A stretch of DNA of 64,000 nucleotides from CAJFUR01 sp904420575 (GCA_965119745.1 OZ221973.1:806001-870000); one strand, 5' to 3'; positions 8,834 through 17,352 are shown, counted from the stretch's first letter. Numbers and translations: made by a program. Notes: generated by a model from the letters alone, not told the origin.

Positions 8834-10086
8834 GCGCGAAGCGGTTCCTTTCCGGTGACGAGGCGTTCGCCGAGGGCGTGCGTCTGGCCCGCCCGCAGGT
8901 GGTGTCCGCCTATCCCATCACGCCGCAGACGGTGGTGGTGGAACGCCTGAGCGAGATGGTAGAGGCGGGCGACCTGGCGGCCGAGTACGTGCATGTGGAA
9001 TCCGAGCACTCGGCGCTGTCGTGCGCCATCGGCGCGTCGGCGACGGGCGCGCGCACGTTCACGGCCACGTCGAGCCAAGGGCTGCTGTACATGGCCGAGT
9101 GCCTGACCTATGCGTCGGGCGGGCGGTTCCCCATCGTCATGATGAACGCCAACCGGTCGACCGCGCTTCCGTGGAACATCTATGGCGACCAGCGCGATTC
9201 CCTGGCGCTTTTGGACCATGGCTGGATCCAGGTCTATGCCGAGAACAACCAGGAGGCGCTCGATCTGGCGCTCATGGCGTACGCCGTCGCCGAGGACGAG
9301 CGGGTGCAGACGCCCGTCATGGTGAACCTGGATGGGTTCGCGCTCACGCATACCTACGAGACGGTGGAGGTGCCTTCGCCCGAACAGGCCGACGCGTTCT
9401 TGCCGCCGTATCAGACGAAGAACCGGTTCGACTTCGAGCATCCGACGAACATCGGCTTCTCGGCGGGGCCGGAGTACAACCGGTACTTCAAGTACCAGGA
9501 GCACCAGGACCTGCTGAACGCGCCGGCCGTGATCGAAGAGGTTGAGCAGCGCTTCGCCCAGGTGTTCGGGCGGCGCTATCCGGGCCTGGTGGAGGCCGTG
9601 CAGTGCGAAGACGCCGACTACGTGCTGGTGACGCTGGGATCGGCCGCCGGCCTGGTGCGCACCGTGGTGGAGTCCCTGCGGGCGCAGGGCCTGCGCGTGG
9701 GCCTGTTGCGCGTCCGCTACCTGCGGCCCCTGCCGACGGTTGCCTTGGCCGCCGCTCTCGGCAACGCGAAGGCCGTGGCCGTGCTGGAAAAGGACGTGTC
9801 GTTCGGTGCGGAAGGCACGGTGTTCACCAACGTGAATTCCGCCTTGCAACAGGCGGGCGTGCGCGTGCCCACCTATGACTTCATCGGTGGGCTCGGCGGC
9901 GACGACATCATGCCCGTGCAGGTCGAGGCCATCTTCCGCACGCTTGTTCGCTCCGTTTCGGAAGGGGCCGAAGTCCCCCGCGTATCGTTCCTGGGCATCG
10001 ACGACACTCCCGGCGACGCCGCATCTGCCGCTTCGCCAAAGGATCTCGTCTCGGATGCCTGCCGCGACGTGAAGGAGGCGAACTAA
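8830..10086 (+). CDS. porA: Pyruvate/2-oxoacid:ferredoxin oxidoreductase alpha subunit
   Basis: A 418-residue subunit with the PorA hallmarks: YPITPQT (~residue 20), ESEHSALSCAIGASATGAR (~55-75), TATSSQGL, and the MNANRSTALPWNIYGDQRDS block (~105), plus PVMVNLDGF later on. It oxidatively decarboxylates a 2-oxoacid with CoA, or runs the reverse reaction, together with the beta and gamma-delta subunits. It overlaps the upstream gene by ATGA and lies one base before the beta gene. The motifs favour pyruvate, but a branched-chain or aromatic 2-oxoacid cannot be excluded. Confidence 0.92.
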   Translation: MSAKRFLSGDEAFAEGVRLARPQVVSAYPITPQTVVVERLSEMVEAGDLAAEYVHVESEHSALSCAIGASATGARTFTATSSQGLLYMAECLTYASGGRFPIVMMNANRSTALPWNIYGDQRDSLALLDHGWIQVYAENNQEALDLALMAYAVAEDERVQTPVMVNLDGFALTHTYETVEVPSPEQADAFLPPYQTKNRFDFEHPTNIGFSAGPEYNRYFKYQEHQDLLNAPAVIEEVEQRFAQVFGRRYPGLVEAVQCEDADYVLVTLGSAAGLVRTVVESLRAQGLRVGLLRVRYLRPLPTVALAAALGNAKAVAVLEKDVSFGAEGTVFTNVNSALQQAGVRVPTYDFIGGLGGDDIMPVQVEAIFRTLVRSVSEGAEVPRVSFLGIDDTPGDAASAASPKDLVSDACRDVKEAN

Positions 10087-10087
10087 C

Positions 10088-11083
10088 ATGCCCCTCAATG
10101 CTAAGACCATCGCCGACGACGAGTTCTTCTTCGGCCACAAGGCGTGCGCCGGCTGTGGCGCCTCGCTGGTGGTGCGCACGTGCCTCAAGGTGCTGGGACC
10201 GAACGCCGTGTGTGCCCTGCCTGCCGGCTGCATGAGCGCGGTCGGGTTCAACTTCCCACAGCTGTGCTTCGCCAACAACGCCATGATCACGCCGTTCGCC
10301 GCCACGGCCAGCGTGCTCACGGGCATCGAGGCAGGGCTGCGCGCGCAGGGCAAGAAGCCCGAGGACTGCACGGTCATCGGGTTCGCAGGCGACGGCGCCA
10401 CGGCCGACATCGGTCTGGCGGCGCTGTCCGGCGCCATCGACCGCAACGACGACATCCTGTACGTCTGCTACGACAACGAGGCGTACATGAACACGGGCAT
10501 CCAGAAAAGCTCGCTCACGCCGTTCGGGGCCAAGACCACCACCACGCCGGCCGGCAAGAACGCGCGCGGCTGCCTGACGCAGAAGAAGAACCTGTTCGAG
10601 ATCGTGGCCGCCCATGGCATTCCCTATGCGGCCACGGCTTCCATCGGCTACCTCCCCGACTTCATGCGCAAGGTGGAGCGTGCCGCGGCGCTGCACGGGA
10701 CGCGCTACCTCCACGTGATCGCTCCCTGCCCGACCGGCTGGGGCTGCGCCGTGGATGAGACCATCGACGTGGCGAAGGAGATCGTGGACTGCGGCCTGTG
10801 GTACCTGGCCGAATACGAGGGCCCGCAAACGCTGGCCGAGCAAGCCGCCGCGGGGGAGCCGGCCGCGCAGGGGGAGCAGGCTACGAAAGGCGCGCCCGCC
10901 ATTCAGCAGGACGCCGCGTCCGGCGGACGGTTCACGCTCAACCGCAACCCACGCGAGCTCTCCAGCGTCGAGGCCTATTTTCGCCGTCAGGGCCGCTTCA
11001 AGCAGCTCGCCGACGAGGACGTAGCCGCCATAACCGCCGCCCGCGACGCCAAATGGGCAGCCATGCGCCGCGACTGGACGTAG
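10088..11083 (+). CDS. porB: Pyruvate/2-oxoacid:ferredoxin oxidoreductase beta subunit (TPP-binding)
   Basis: A 331-residue thiamine-diphosphate-binding subunit. HKACAGCGASLVVR at residues ~17-30 carries cluster cysteines; GFAGDGATADIGL (~98) and CYDNEAYMNTGIQ (~127) are the TPP/Mg motif. An Ala/Gly-rich insertion of ~40 residues (~255-290) precedes the conserved C-terminal helix. The strong GGAGG site lies inside the end of the alpha gene. It completes the Por complex with the two upstream genes. Confidence 0.92.
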   Translation: MPLNAKTIADDEFFFGHKACAGCGASLVVRTCLKVLGPNAVCALPAGCMSAVGFNFPQLCFANNAMITPFAATASVLTGIEAGLRAQGKKPEDCTVIGFAGDGATADIGLAALSGAIDRNDDILYVCYDNEAYMNTGIQKSSLTPFGAKTTTTPAGKNARGCLTQKKNLFEIVAAHGIPYAATASIGYLPDFMRKVERAAALHGTRYLHVIAPCPTGWGCAVDETIDVAKEIVDCGLWYLAEYEGPQTLAEQAAAGEPAAQGEQATKGAPAIQQDAASGGRFTLNRNPRELSSVEAYFRRQGRFKQLADEDVAAITAARDAKWAAMRRDWT

Positions 11084-11214
11084 CGCCTGCGGTCCCGCCG
11101 GGGCCCCGCGCGCGGGTTGCGAGCGCCCACGCGCCGGTCCCGCCTGCGGTCCCGCCGCGTCCCGCGTGTCCTCGCCGCCCCTCCTTCGCCAGCTGGCTCG
11201 AACCTGGCACATGG

Positions 11215-11220
11215 TACAAT
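11215..11220 (+). promoter_or_regulatory. -10 box of the Crp/Fnr regulator gene
   Basis: TACAAT lies 24 bases before the start codon and immediately upstream of the GAAGGAGGGG ribosome site, so the transcript leader would be very short. Confidence 0.5.
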
Positions 11221-11243
11221 GCCCTCGACCGAAGGAGGGGGAC

Positions 11244-11882
11244 ATGGTGAACGATCACTGCCCATACGCGGGCAATGCATTCTGCGCGTCGCTGCCTTCC
11301 GAGACGCGTGGGCTGCTGTGCGAGCACTGCCACATCAGGACCTATCCCAAGGGGATGCTTTTCCCGCAGAGCAAGTGGAAGGACCGCTTCGCCATCCTCG
11401 CGCAGGGCCTGATGGCTCTGGGCCAGTTCGATCAGCCGGAAAGGCCCTCGTCGTGCCAGACCACCGGCATTGCCTGCAACGGCACCTTGCTGAGCGTGGG
11501 CCCGCTGTACTCCGAGGCGAACCTGTCCTATTCGATGTTCTTCGAGATGTGCAACGAAGAGGAGAACTGGGAGAACATCTGCATAGAGGAATGCCACGTG
11601 GCGACGTTCGACTCCGAGACCATCCGCGCGCTGTACCGCAGCGACATCGGGTTCGTGCAGAACCTGTTCTGGGCGTCCACCTGCACCTGCGCCTATGAAG
11701 GCGAGCTGTTCATGCAGGCCCAGACGAGCGCCTACTCGTCGGTCAAGTACGTGCTGGACTTCTGCCGGAGGAACCAGGTCCCGGAACTGACCCACGCGCA
11801 GATCGCCCTCATCTGCAACAGGGCGCGCCCCGTCGTGACGAACGAGATCCACGCCATCCTGCAGGAGTCGCAGCCGGAATAG
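11244..11882 (+). CDS. Crp/Fnr-family regulator with Cys-rich N-terminus
   Basis: A 212-residue protein. The middle resembles a cyclic-nucleotide-binding-type barrel (ILAQGLMALGQ ... FDSETIRAL) and the C-terminal ~45 residues a short Crp-type HTH (LTHAQIALICNRARPVVTNE). The N-terminus has Cys at residues ~6, 13, 25 and 28 (HCPY, FCAS, CEHCH), reminiscent of the Fe-S ligands of FNR. ATG 11244 has an excellent GGAGGGG site. It precedes the triheme-SUOX genes, and a TGTCAT-N4-ATGACA palindrome lies just after it, so it may control them in response to redox. Both the Fe-S and target assignments are inference. Confidence 0.75.
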   Translation: MVNDHCPYAGNAFCASLPSETRGLLCEHCHIRTYPKGMLFPQSKWKDRFAILAQGLMALGQFDQPERPSSCQTTGIACNGTLLSVGPLYSEANLSYSMFFEMCNEEENWENICIEECHVATFDSETIRALYRSDIGFVQNLFWASTCTCAYEGELFMQAQTSAYSSVKYVLDFCRRNQVPELTHAQIALICNRARPVVTNEIHAILQESQPE

Positions 11883-11892
11883 GCGCCCATTT

Positions 11893-11908
11893 TGTCATTC
11901 CGATGACA
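11893..11908. promoter_or_regulatory. Crp/Fnr-type palindrome upstream of the triheme-SUOX operon
   Basis: TGTCAT and ATGACA are perfect inverted halves with a 4-base spacer, the geometry of Fnr-type sites. The palindrome lies 11 bases after the Crp/Fnr gene and 126 bases before the cytochrome gene. Confidence 0.5.
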
Positions 11909-12033
11909 CGCATTCGGTCATCTTCCATACCTTTTTCTTGCAACGGGTTCGGAATAATGCCTCTCACACGAACGTGATGGCTGCGCGGGCAGGTCGGCTG
12001 CCCGCGTGAAGCCACGTGCAAGGAGGGAGCATC

Positions 12034-13581
12034 ATGCGACATCATTCATTCTTGGGAGGATTGCTTGCCGTTTCGGCCGTCGTCGCCCTGGCAGGCTGCA
12101 GTCCTCAGGCGGCACCTGCGGATTCGGCCGATCCGTCAAGTACCGGCCAAGCCGAAAGCGTGGCGGCCTTTGCGTCGTTCGACGCCATTCCCTGGGACGA
12201 GACCAGCGAGACGGGAGCGAAGATCACCGTCCTCGACGAGGGGACCAAGATCCAGCGGACCCCCGACGACACCGGCTCGGCCTACTACACCAATCCGCCC
12301 GACGCCCCGTCCTACAACATGACCTACCTCAATGCGGACGAACGCGGCTGCGGCGCCTGCCACAGCGATCTGGCAGAGCTGGTGGCGTCGATGCAGTACG
12401 ACCACATCGACCTGCGCAGCAACCCCTCGATGCAGCTGACCGTGGAGAACTGCCTGGCCTGCCACGAAGAGAACTACTACATGACCACCATGAACACGTT
12501 CGGCGAACTCATCCATGGGATCCATGGCACGGTCGAAGAGGCTTCCTGCATGACGTGCCATGCGGTGACCGATTCGTATTCGGGCGACCAGTACAACGGG
12601 TTCGAGCCCGTGACCGGCGGCCTGCACCTGTGGGACATGGCCAAATACTCGCTGCTCCACGGCATCACGAAGGCGGAGTCGATCGAGGGCGCCTTCTCGT
12701 TCGACCAGGATCTCGTCTCGGACTCCCTGTTCTACGCGAACTGGATGGGATGGAGCACCGACTACGACCGGTATGCCAACGAAGACGAAGGCGTTCCGCG
12801 CGACGAGGGCATGCTGCGTGATTGGGAGATCAACCTCATCGACAGCCAAGGAAAGACGACCAGCTTCACCATGGGCGAGCTGATGGACTCGATCGAGAGC
12901 GTGACCGACGTGCGCACGATGCACTGCGGCATCAACGTGACCAATGCGGGGCTGGTAAACAACGTCGAAGTCACCGGCATTCCCCTTGCCAAGGTGCTCG
13001 AGCGGGCCGGGTACGATCCCGCCTCGATACCCACGCTCAAGATACTCGATCCGGCGCAGGCGGAGGCGAACTGGGACGGCTACCCCTTCCCCTACATCGA
13101 CAGCGAGGATAGCCCCGACCTGCTGGTGTACGAGGTCAACGGCGAACTGCTCAGCTGGGCGAACGGGTTTCCGGTCGTGAATTGGCAGGCAGGCTCGTCG
13201 AAGGCGGGTGCCGACGTGAAGCAGGTGACCGACATCTACCTGTACGACGAGCCGATGGACGCCGACCTGACGGGCGCCCTGCCCGTGCTGGGCGTGTTCG
13301 ACCTGCATGACGGGCAGATCGTGAATCTTGGCGACACGTTGACGGTCGAGGGCGTCGCCGACGCGTTCGGCTACCCCATTGCCGCAATGGAGTTCTCGCT
13401 CGACGGAGAGAACTGGACTTCGTACCCGACGACCGACGCGCATGCCGGCAACTGGGTCCATTGGTCGTTCGGCTGGACGCCCGAGGAACCAGGCGCCTAT
13501 GTGCTGCAGGTGCGCGCGGTCGACACGGCGGGAACCGCGTCCTTCCAGCCCGCCCGCTATCTCATCAACGTCAAGGCCTGA
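12034..13581 (+). CDS. Triheme cytochrome c fused to sulfite-oxidase-type domain, lipoprotein
   Basis: A 515-residue exported lipoprotein; the signal peptide ends in the lipobox LAGC (~residue 23). Three CXXCH heme sites follow: CGACH (106), CLACH (140), CMTCH (172). Residues ~255-400 resemble the molybdopterin-binding sulfite oxidase fold, with a Cys in the MHCGINVTN block as possible Mo ligand, and ~425-515 the Ig-like Mo-co dimerisation domain. ATG 12034 is preferred because GGAGGG lies 6 bases upstream. The heme domain would exchange electrons with the Mo site in one chain outside the membrane. The substrate is unknown. It is co-directional with a second SUOX gene 17 bases downstream. Confidence 0.82.
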   Translation: MRHHSFLGGLLAVSAVVALAGCSPQAAPADSADPSSTGQAESVAAFASFDAIPWDETSETGAKITVLDEGTKIQRTPDDTGSAYYTNPPDAPSYNMTYLNADERGCGACHSDLAELVASMQYDHIDLRSNPSMQLTVENCLACHEENYYMTTMNTFGELIHGIHGTVEEASCMTCHAVTDSYSGDQYNGFEPVTGGLHLWDMAKYSLLHGITKAESIEGAFSFDQDLVSDSLFYANWMGWSTDYDRYANEDEGVPRDEGMLRDWEINLIDSQGKTTSFTMGELMDSIESVTDVRTMHCGINVTNAGLVNNVEVTGIPLAKVLERAGYDPASIPTLKILDPAQAEANWDGYPFPYIDSEDSPDLLVYEVNGELLSWANGFPVVNWQAGSSKAGADVKQVTDIYLYDEPMDADLTGALPVLGVFDLHDGQIVNLGDTLTVEGVADAFGYPIAAMEFSLDGENWTSYPTTDAHAGNWVHWSFGWTPEEPGAYVLQVRAVDTAGTASFQPARYLINVKA

Positions 13582-13598
13582 AGAAACGAGGAAGCATC

Positions 13599-14387
13599 AT
13601 GAATGCAAGCACCAAGAAAAGCGCCGTCGTGGCTGCGGGCATGGCGGTATGCCTGGCCTCGAATGTGGGAGTCGCCGTCGCGACGGAGGCGCCGGCCCCG
13701 AACGTGGAGAAGCCCGAGGCCGCACAGGAAGCGCAGGCGGCTGTGGCAACGTCCGACATCCAGTCGGAAGAGCAGGTGGAAGGCACGTTCGCGTTCGATC
13801 AGACGACGATCACCCCGAACGAACACATCGCCAAGTTCTTCCGGGTGCCCTCCGACGTCGTGTGCCGTGAAGGCGTGCCGTACGAGGGGCTGGGCGCCGA
13901 CTTCCGCATTGCGGTCGGGGGCGACGTCGCGCAGCCTTTCGCGGCCTCCCTTGAGGAAATGAGCCGCGAGGTGGGCTCGCATCGGCAGATCATGGGCTGC
14001 TCCTGCGCGGGCAACCTGCCCGACGGGGGCGCTTTCGTCAATGCGTCGGTCACCGGCGTGCTCGTGGCCGATCTCTGGGCGCAGTCCGAGCCCGAAGCGG
14101 GCATCAACACCGTGACGTTCACCTGCGCCGACGGCACGCAGGAAGCGCTGCCCCTGACCTACCTGGTCCAGCACAACGCCGTGATCGTCTCCCAGATCAA
14201 CGGGGAGGACCTTTCCGAATCGGTGGGAGGGACGAACCAGCTCTGGATCGCCTCGTCGTCCGCGCGCTACTACTATCGCGACATCGTCGCCATCGACTTC
14301 ACCCGGGAGGCGGAAGCGCCCGCGTCGCCGACCTTCGAGCCGACGCGCGACGCGTACGTGAACCAGCCCAGCATTGCCCTGCGCTGA
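13599..14387 (+). CDS. Exported sulfite-oxidase-type molybdopterin domain protein, ends at in-frame TGA
   Basis: A 262-residue protein with a Sec-type signal peptide (residues ~1-30, cut near VAVATEA) and an acidic linker, then a SUOX-fold domain whose GCSCAGN block matches the Cys-containing Mo-binding region of the family. It lacks the C-terminal dimerisation domain, which is encoded 24 bases downstream in the same frame after a single TGA at 14385-14387. GAGGAA lies 6 bases before the start. It is probably the partner or paralogue of the triheme-SUOX protein. Whether the TGA is a nonsense mutation, a readthrough site or a natural gene boundary is open. Confidence 0.75.
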   Translation: MNASTKKSAVVAAGMAVCLASNVGVAVATEAPAPNVEKPEAAQEAQAAVATSDIQSEEQVEGTFAFDQTTITPNEHIAKFFRVPSDVVCREGVPYEGLGADFRIAVGGDVAQPFAASLEEMSREVGSHRQIMGCSCAGNLPDGGAFVNASVTGVLVADLWAQSEPEAGINTVTFTCADGTQEALPLTYLVQHNAVIVSQINGEDLSESVGGTNQLWIASSSARYYYRDIVAIDFTREAEAPASPTFEPTRDAYVNQPSIALR

Positions 14388-14411
14388 GCCTCGGGAAGGA
14401 AGCGTGACGGC

Positions 14412-14684
14412 ATGAAAGAAGGCAGGACAGGCGAGCAGATTCTCTTCGAAGGCTTTGCCGAAGACCATGAGAACGCGATCGGAGAGATCCAGCTGTCGTT
14501 GGACGGCGGGTCGCATTGGACCTCGTTTCCGACGCAGGGCGCCACGAGCGACCGGCTGGTTCACTGGACGTTTTCCTTTACGCCAGAAAGGCCCGGCAGG
14601 TACCGTCTTCTGGCAAGAAGCGTGAACAGCGAAGGGAAGCCAAGTCCCCTGCCATCCGCCCTCTCGTTCGAAGTGCGTGACTGA
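14412..14684 (+). CDS. Separate Mo-co dimerisation (Ig-like) domain of the SUOX-type protein
   Basis: A 90-residue protein resembling the C-terminal Ig-like domain of the upstream fusion: IQLSLDGGSHWTSFPT here against MEFSLDGENWTSYPT there, with VHWTFSFTPERPG against VHWSFGWTPEEPG. It is in frame with the preceding SUOX gene, separated by one TGA and eight further codons. It has its own ATG with GGAAGG upstream but no signal peptide, so alone it would stay in the cytoplasm. That makes a broken or read-through gene more likely than a functional separate subunit. Confidence 0.6.
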   Translation: MKEGRTGEQILFEGFAEDHENAIGEIQLSLDGGSHWTSFPTQGATSDRLVHWTFSFTPERPGRYRLLARSVNSEGKPSPLPSALSFEVRD

Positions 14685-14696
14685 CCCGGCAAGAAG

Positions 14697-14726
14697 GGCG
14701 AGGAAGGGCGGGGGCGCTTCCTCGCC
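14697..14726 (+). terminator. Terminator-like hairpin after the SUOX cluster
   Basis: A perfect 10-bp stem (14697-14706 with 14717-14726) with a 10-base G-rich loop lies 13 bases after the last stop. Confidence 0.5.
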
Positions 14727-14798
14727 AGGATGCCGGCATAAACCTCCGCCTGACTGGTCAAAACTGTGCATTTTGGGGCGATTCGGGGTCGCATGCAG

Positions 14799-14830
14799 CC
14801 CGACGCGCCTTGCAGAGAGCGCGTCGGGCG
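14799..14830 (-). terminator. Terminator-like hairpin after the FAD reductase gene
   Basis: A perfect 11-bp stem (14799-14809 with 14820-14830) begins 17 bases beyond the stop of the minus-strand FAD reductase gene. It lacks a T-run. Confidence 0.5.
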
Positions 14831-14847
14831 CAAGTGGCCTTTTCAGG

Positions 14848-16533
14848 CTACGCGGAGGCCTGGTCCCACGGCTCAAGCGCGGCTGCATGGCGGGCGGCGA
14901 TGCGGCCCCACACCATGTTCTCGGCGTTGCCGCCACCGGATATGCCGTAGGTGTGGCGCTGGAAGTTGCCGAAGCTGCCGGCCGCGTACAGGCGCGGGAT
15001 GACCTCGTCTTCCGTGTCGAGCACCTGGGCGTTCACGTTCTTCTTCGGGCCGCCCAGCGTGGTGCATCCGCCAGGATACAGCGGGTAGGCGTAGAACGGC
15101 GGCTCGAGGACGGGCGCCAGCGTGGCGGGGTCGCGGTCGAAGTCGGGGTCGGCTCCTGCGGCGCAGTACTGGTTGTACGCCTCGATGGCGGCCTTCACGT
15201 TTTCGATCTTGGGACGGTCCACCTCGTCGATCTGCGCGACGAGCTCTTCGATGGTGTCGCCCTTCTTGATCCAGCCCTTCTCGATCTCGACGCTGTTGTC
15301 TTCGCTCCAGCCCTCGAAAGCGCCGCATTCGGGCGGGACGTCCTCCAGCATCATGCCGATGGACGTGCTGAACGCCGGATTCGACATGACGCCGCCCTTC
15401 ATCTGGCCGAGGGGGCCGCCTTCCACACCGGTCTTGTCCATGATGACCCAGGTGGGAATGCGCTCGAAGTCGCACAGTTCGGCGTCGTTGAACTTCGTGA
15501 ACTCGTGCCAGCCCAGATGCGGGTTGAAGAAGTTCGACTCGGCGCGCCAGCGGTTGCCCAGACGGTCGACCATGATGTAGTTGTTGGAGCGAGGCGTGAG
15601 CATGAACGCGTAAGGCTGCTCGAATTCCTTGATCCAGGTGTTCGCGTTGCCGATGGTGTTGTTCATGTTCCACAGCTGTGCGTTCACCTTGGTGATCATG
15701 GGAATGCCGTCGCCGGTGTTGAACGGCCAACCGTAGAATCCGCGCATGGGATAGCAGCGCAGGTACTGCTGCTTCATGTCCTCGTTGAATTCGAACCCGC
15801 CCAGCGTGAGGATGACCCCTTTGCGCGCCTTGATGGCCTTCGGCGTCTTGTCGTCGCCGATGAGGGTGTACGCGCCCACGATCTCCTTGGTTTCGGGGTT
15901 CTGGATGAGTTCTTCGTCGTGGCAGCTGAACATGACCTCGATGCCCAGGTCGGCACGGACCTTGTCGAGCTGCTGCCAGAAGCCGTTGCCGTTGTCGCCC
16001 ACCGAGCACACGTGCATGGCCTCGGCGCCTTCGACATAAGGATACTCGACGCTCAGGTTGCCGGCCGAGGCGTTCGTGCCCTTCTTGATTTGCGCGTCGA
16101 CGCCCCAGTGGTCGCAGTAGTCCAGGTTGTTGTAGCATTCCTCGGCCCAGGCGCGCGCCAGGTCTTCGGGCGTCCAGCCGAGGCTGAAGCCAGTAATGTA
16201 CTTGGTGGCCTTTTCCACGTCGTCCACCCAGGTGAACTCGCCCATGTTGATGGACGAGTTGCCGCCGCCGCGCGTCGGTGCCTTCTCCAGCACCAGCACC
16301 TCGGACTCGCCTTCGTCGAACGCGGTCAGCGCAGCCCACAGGCCGGCGCCTCCGTATCCGATGACCAGCACGTCAGTCTCGTAGTCCCATGCAGCCGGCA
16401 TCCAGTCGGCTGCGGGCGCGTCCTTCTTGCTTGTGTCGGCCGAGGCGCAGCCGGCAAGCGTTCCCGCTGCTACCGCTCCTGCCGCCGCAACGCCTGCCCC
16501 TTTGAGGAAGTCGCGCCGTGAATACTCAGTCAT
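14848..16533 (-). CDS. Tat-exported FAD-dependent reductase (fumarate reductase flavoprotein family) I
   Basis: A 561-residue flavoprotein. The Tat signal has SRRDFLKG at residues 5-12 and ends at a lipobox-like LAGC (~28). The FAD-binding dinucleotide fold DVLVIGYGGAGLWAAL is near residue 53 and the second FAD block YAAGSFGNFQRHTYGISGGG near residue 520. Such enzymes reduce an activated alkene or related acceptor outside the membrane using electrons from a cytochrome. The six-heme lipoprotein gene ends 42 bases upstream on the same strand and is the likely electron donor. The divergent membrane LuxR gene probably senses the substrate, which cannot be named from sequence. Confidence 0.9.
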   Translation of the reverse strand: MTEYSRRDFLKGAGVAAAGAVAAGTLAGCASADTSKKDAPAADWMPAAWDYETDVLVIGYGGAGLWAALTAFDEGESEVLVLEKAPTRGGGNSSINMGEFTWVDDVEKATKYITGFSLGWTPEDLARAWAEECYNNLDYCDHWGVDAQIKKGTNASAGNLSVEYPYVEGAEAMHVCSVGDNGNGFWQQLDKVRADLGIEVMFSCHDEELIQNPETKEIVGAYTLIGDDKTPKAIKARKGVILTLGGFEFNEDMKQQYLRCYPMRGFYGWPFNTGDGIPMITKVNAQLWNMNNTIGNANTWIKEFEQPYAFMLTPRSNNYIMVDRLGNRWRAESNFFNPHLGWHEFTKFNDAELCDFERIPTWVIMDKTGVEGGPLGQMKGGVMSNPAFSTSIGMMLEDVPPECGAFEGWSEDNSVEIEKGWIKKGDTIEELVAQIDEVDRPKIENVKAAIEAYNQYCAAGADPDFDRDPATLAPVLEPPFYAYPLYPGGCTTLGGPKKNVNAQVLDTEDEVIPRLYAAGSFGNFQRHTYGISGGGNAENMVWGRIAARHAAALEPWDQASA

Positions 16534-16575
16534 GTCTCATCCTTTCCTTGTGGCCTGTATTGTTCGCCTGTACGA

Positions 16576-17190
16576 TCAGCCGTGTTCGTGACAGGTGTAG
16601 CACTCGTACACGTCCGAGTGATGGCACGTGCGGCACAGCTTCTGGGCATCTTCGGTGCGCTCCGTCGCGTCGCTGTGCATCTCGTGACAGTCGCTGCACG
16701 TTATCTCTGCGTGCGATTTGTCGCCAGGCAGCTCGTGAGGATTCACCGTCTTGCCGTTGACGTCGGTCAGCACGGTGCAGTCGGCGCTGGCCGCGGCAAT
16801 GGTGGCCTGGTCGTGGCACGGCGTGCAGAGGGACTTGTCCACCGTGGTCTTCTTCAGCCGCATGGGCATGCGGTCGCCCGTGGTCTTCCCTTCGTGCATG
16901 GTGGCCAGCTGGCTTTCGTCCGTGTGACATTCGATGCAGGTCATGTCCGCGTGCTGCGAGGCGTCGCAGGCGGCGTCCGTCGCCGATTCCGCTTCGGTCA
17001 CGTGGCACACGGCGCAGTCGGCCGTGGGCGACCAATCGATGGCTACCGGTTCGGTCTGTGCTGCCTTGCCGCCGTCGGCCTTTCCTTCTTGCGGCGCGGC
17101 TTGTGGCGCGCAGGCATACAGGGCGGCGGCGAGCGCGAGGCTCAGGCCGCACACGGCCGTTCCGACGATGCAGCGTCTTCGGGTTTCCAT
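16576..17190 (-). CDS. Multiheme cytochrome c lipoprotein, electron donor to FAD reductase I
   Basis: A 204-residue exported protein. The signal sequence ends at LYAC, a plausible lipobox. Six CXXCH motifs follow (CAVCH, CIECH, CTPCH, CSDCH, CRTCH, CYTCH), with an additional CDASQH that could be a degenerate site. The ATG at 17190 is chosen because GAGGAGGTGA lies upstream; a longer frame to 17292 has no such site. It is the first gene of a two-gene operon with FAD reductase I and resembles the cytochrome c3-type donors of flavocytochrome reductases. Confidence 0.88.
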   Translation of the reverse strand: METRRRCIVGTAVCGLSLALAAALYACAPQAAPQEGKADGGKAAQTEPVAIDWSPTADCAVCHVTEAESATDAACDASQHADMTCIECHTDESQLATMHEGKTTGDRMPMRLKKTTVDKSLCTPCHDQATIAAASADCTVLTDVNGKTVNPHELPGDKSHAEITCSDCHEMHSDATERTEDAQKLCRTCHHSDVYECYTCHEHG

Positions 17191-17352
17191 GGGATTCACC
17201 TCCTCTCGTCTCCCCTTGATGAACGAACCATACGGCGTGGCCACACCCGGCAACTCCCCTGTAAAAAATGATTTGGGAAAACTCGACGTCACCGCCTCAT
17301 CTGTTTCAGATTATTTTGTCGAACGACTCGGGTTTGTGCGGGTGGGCCGCCG

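Noticed and set aside
14385..14387. Selenocysteine at the in-frame TGA of the SUOX gene
   Set aside because: The TGA is in the linker between domains, far from the Cys that binds molybdenum, and no convincing hairpin follows it.
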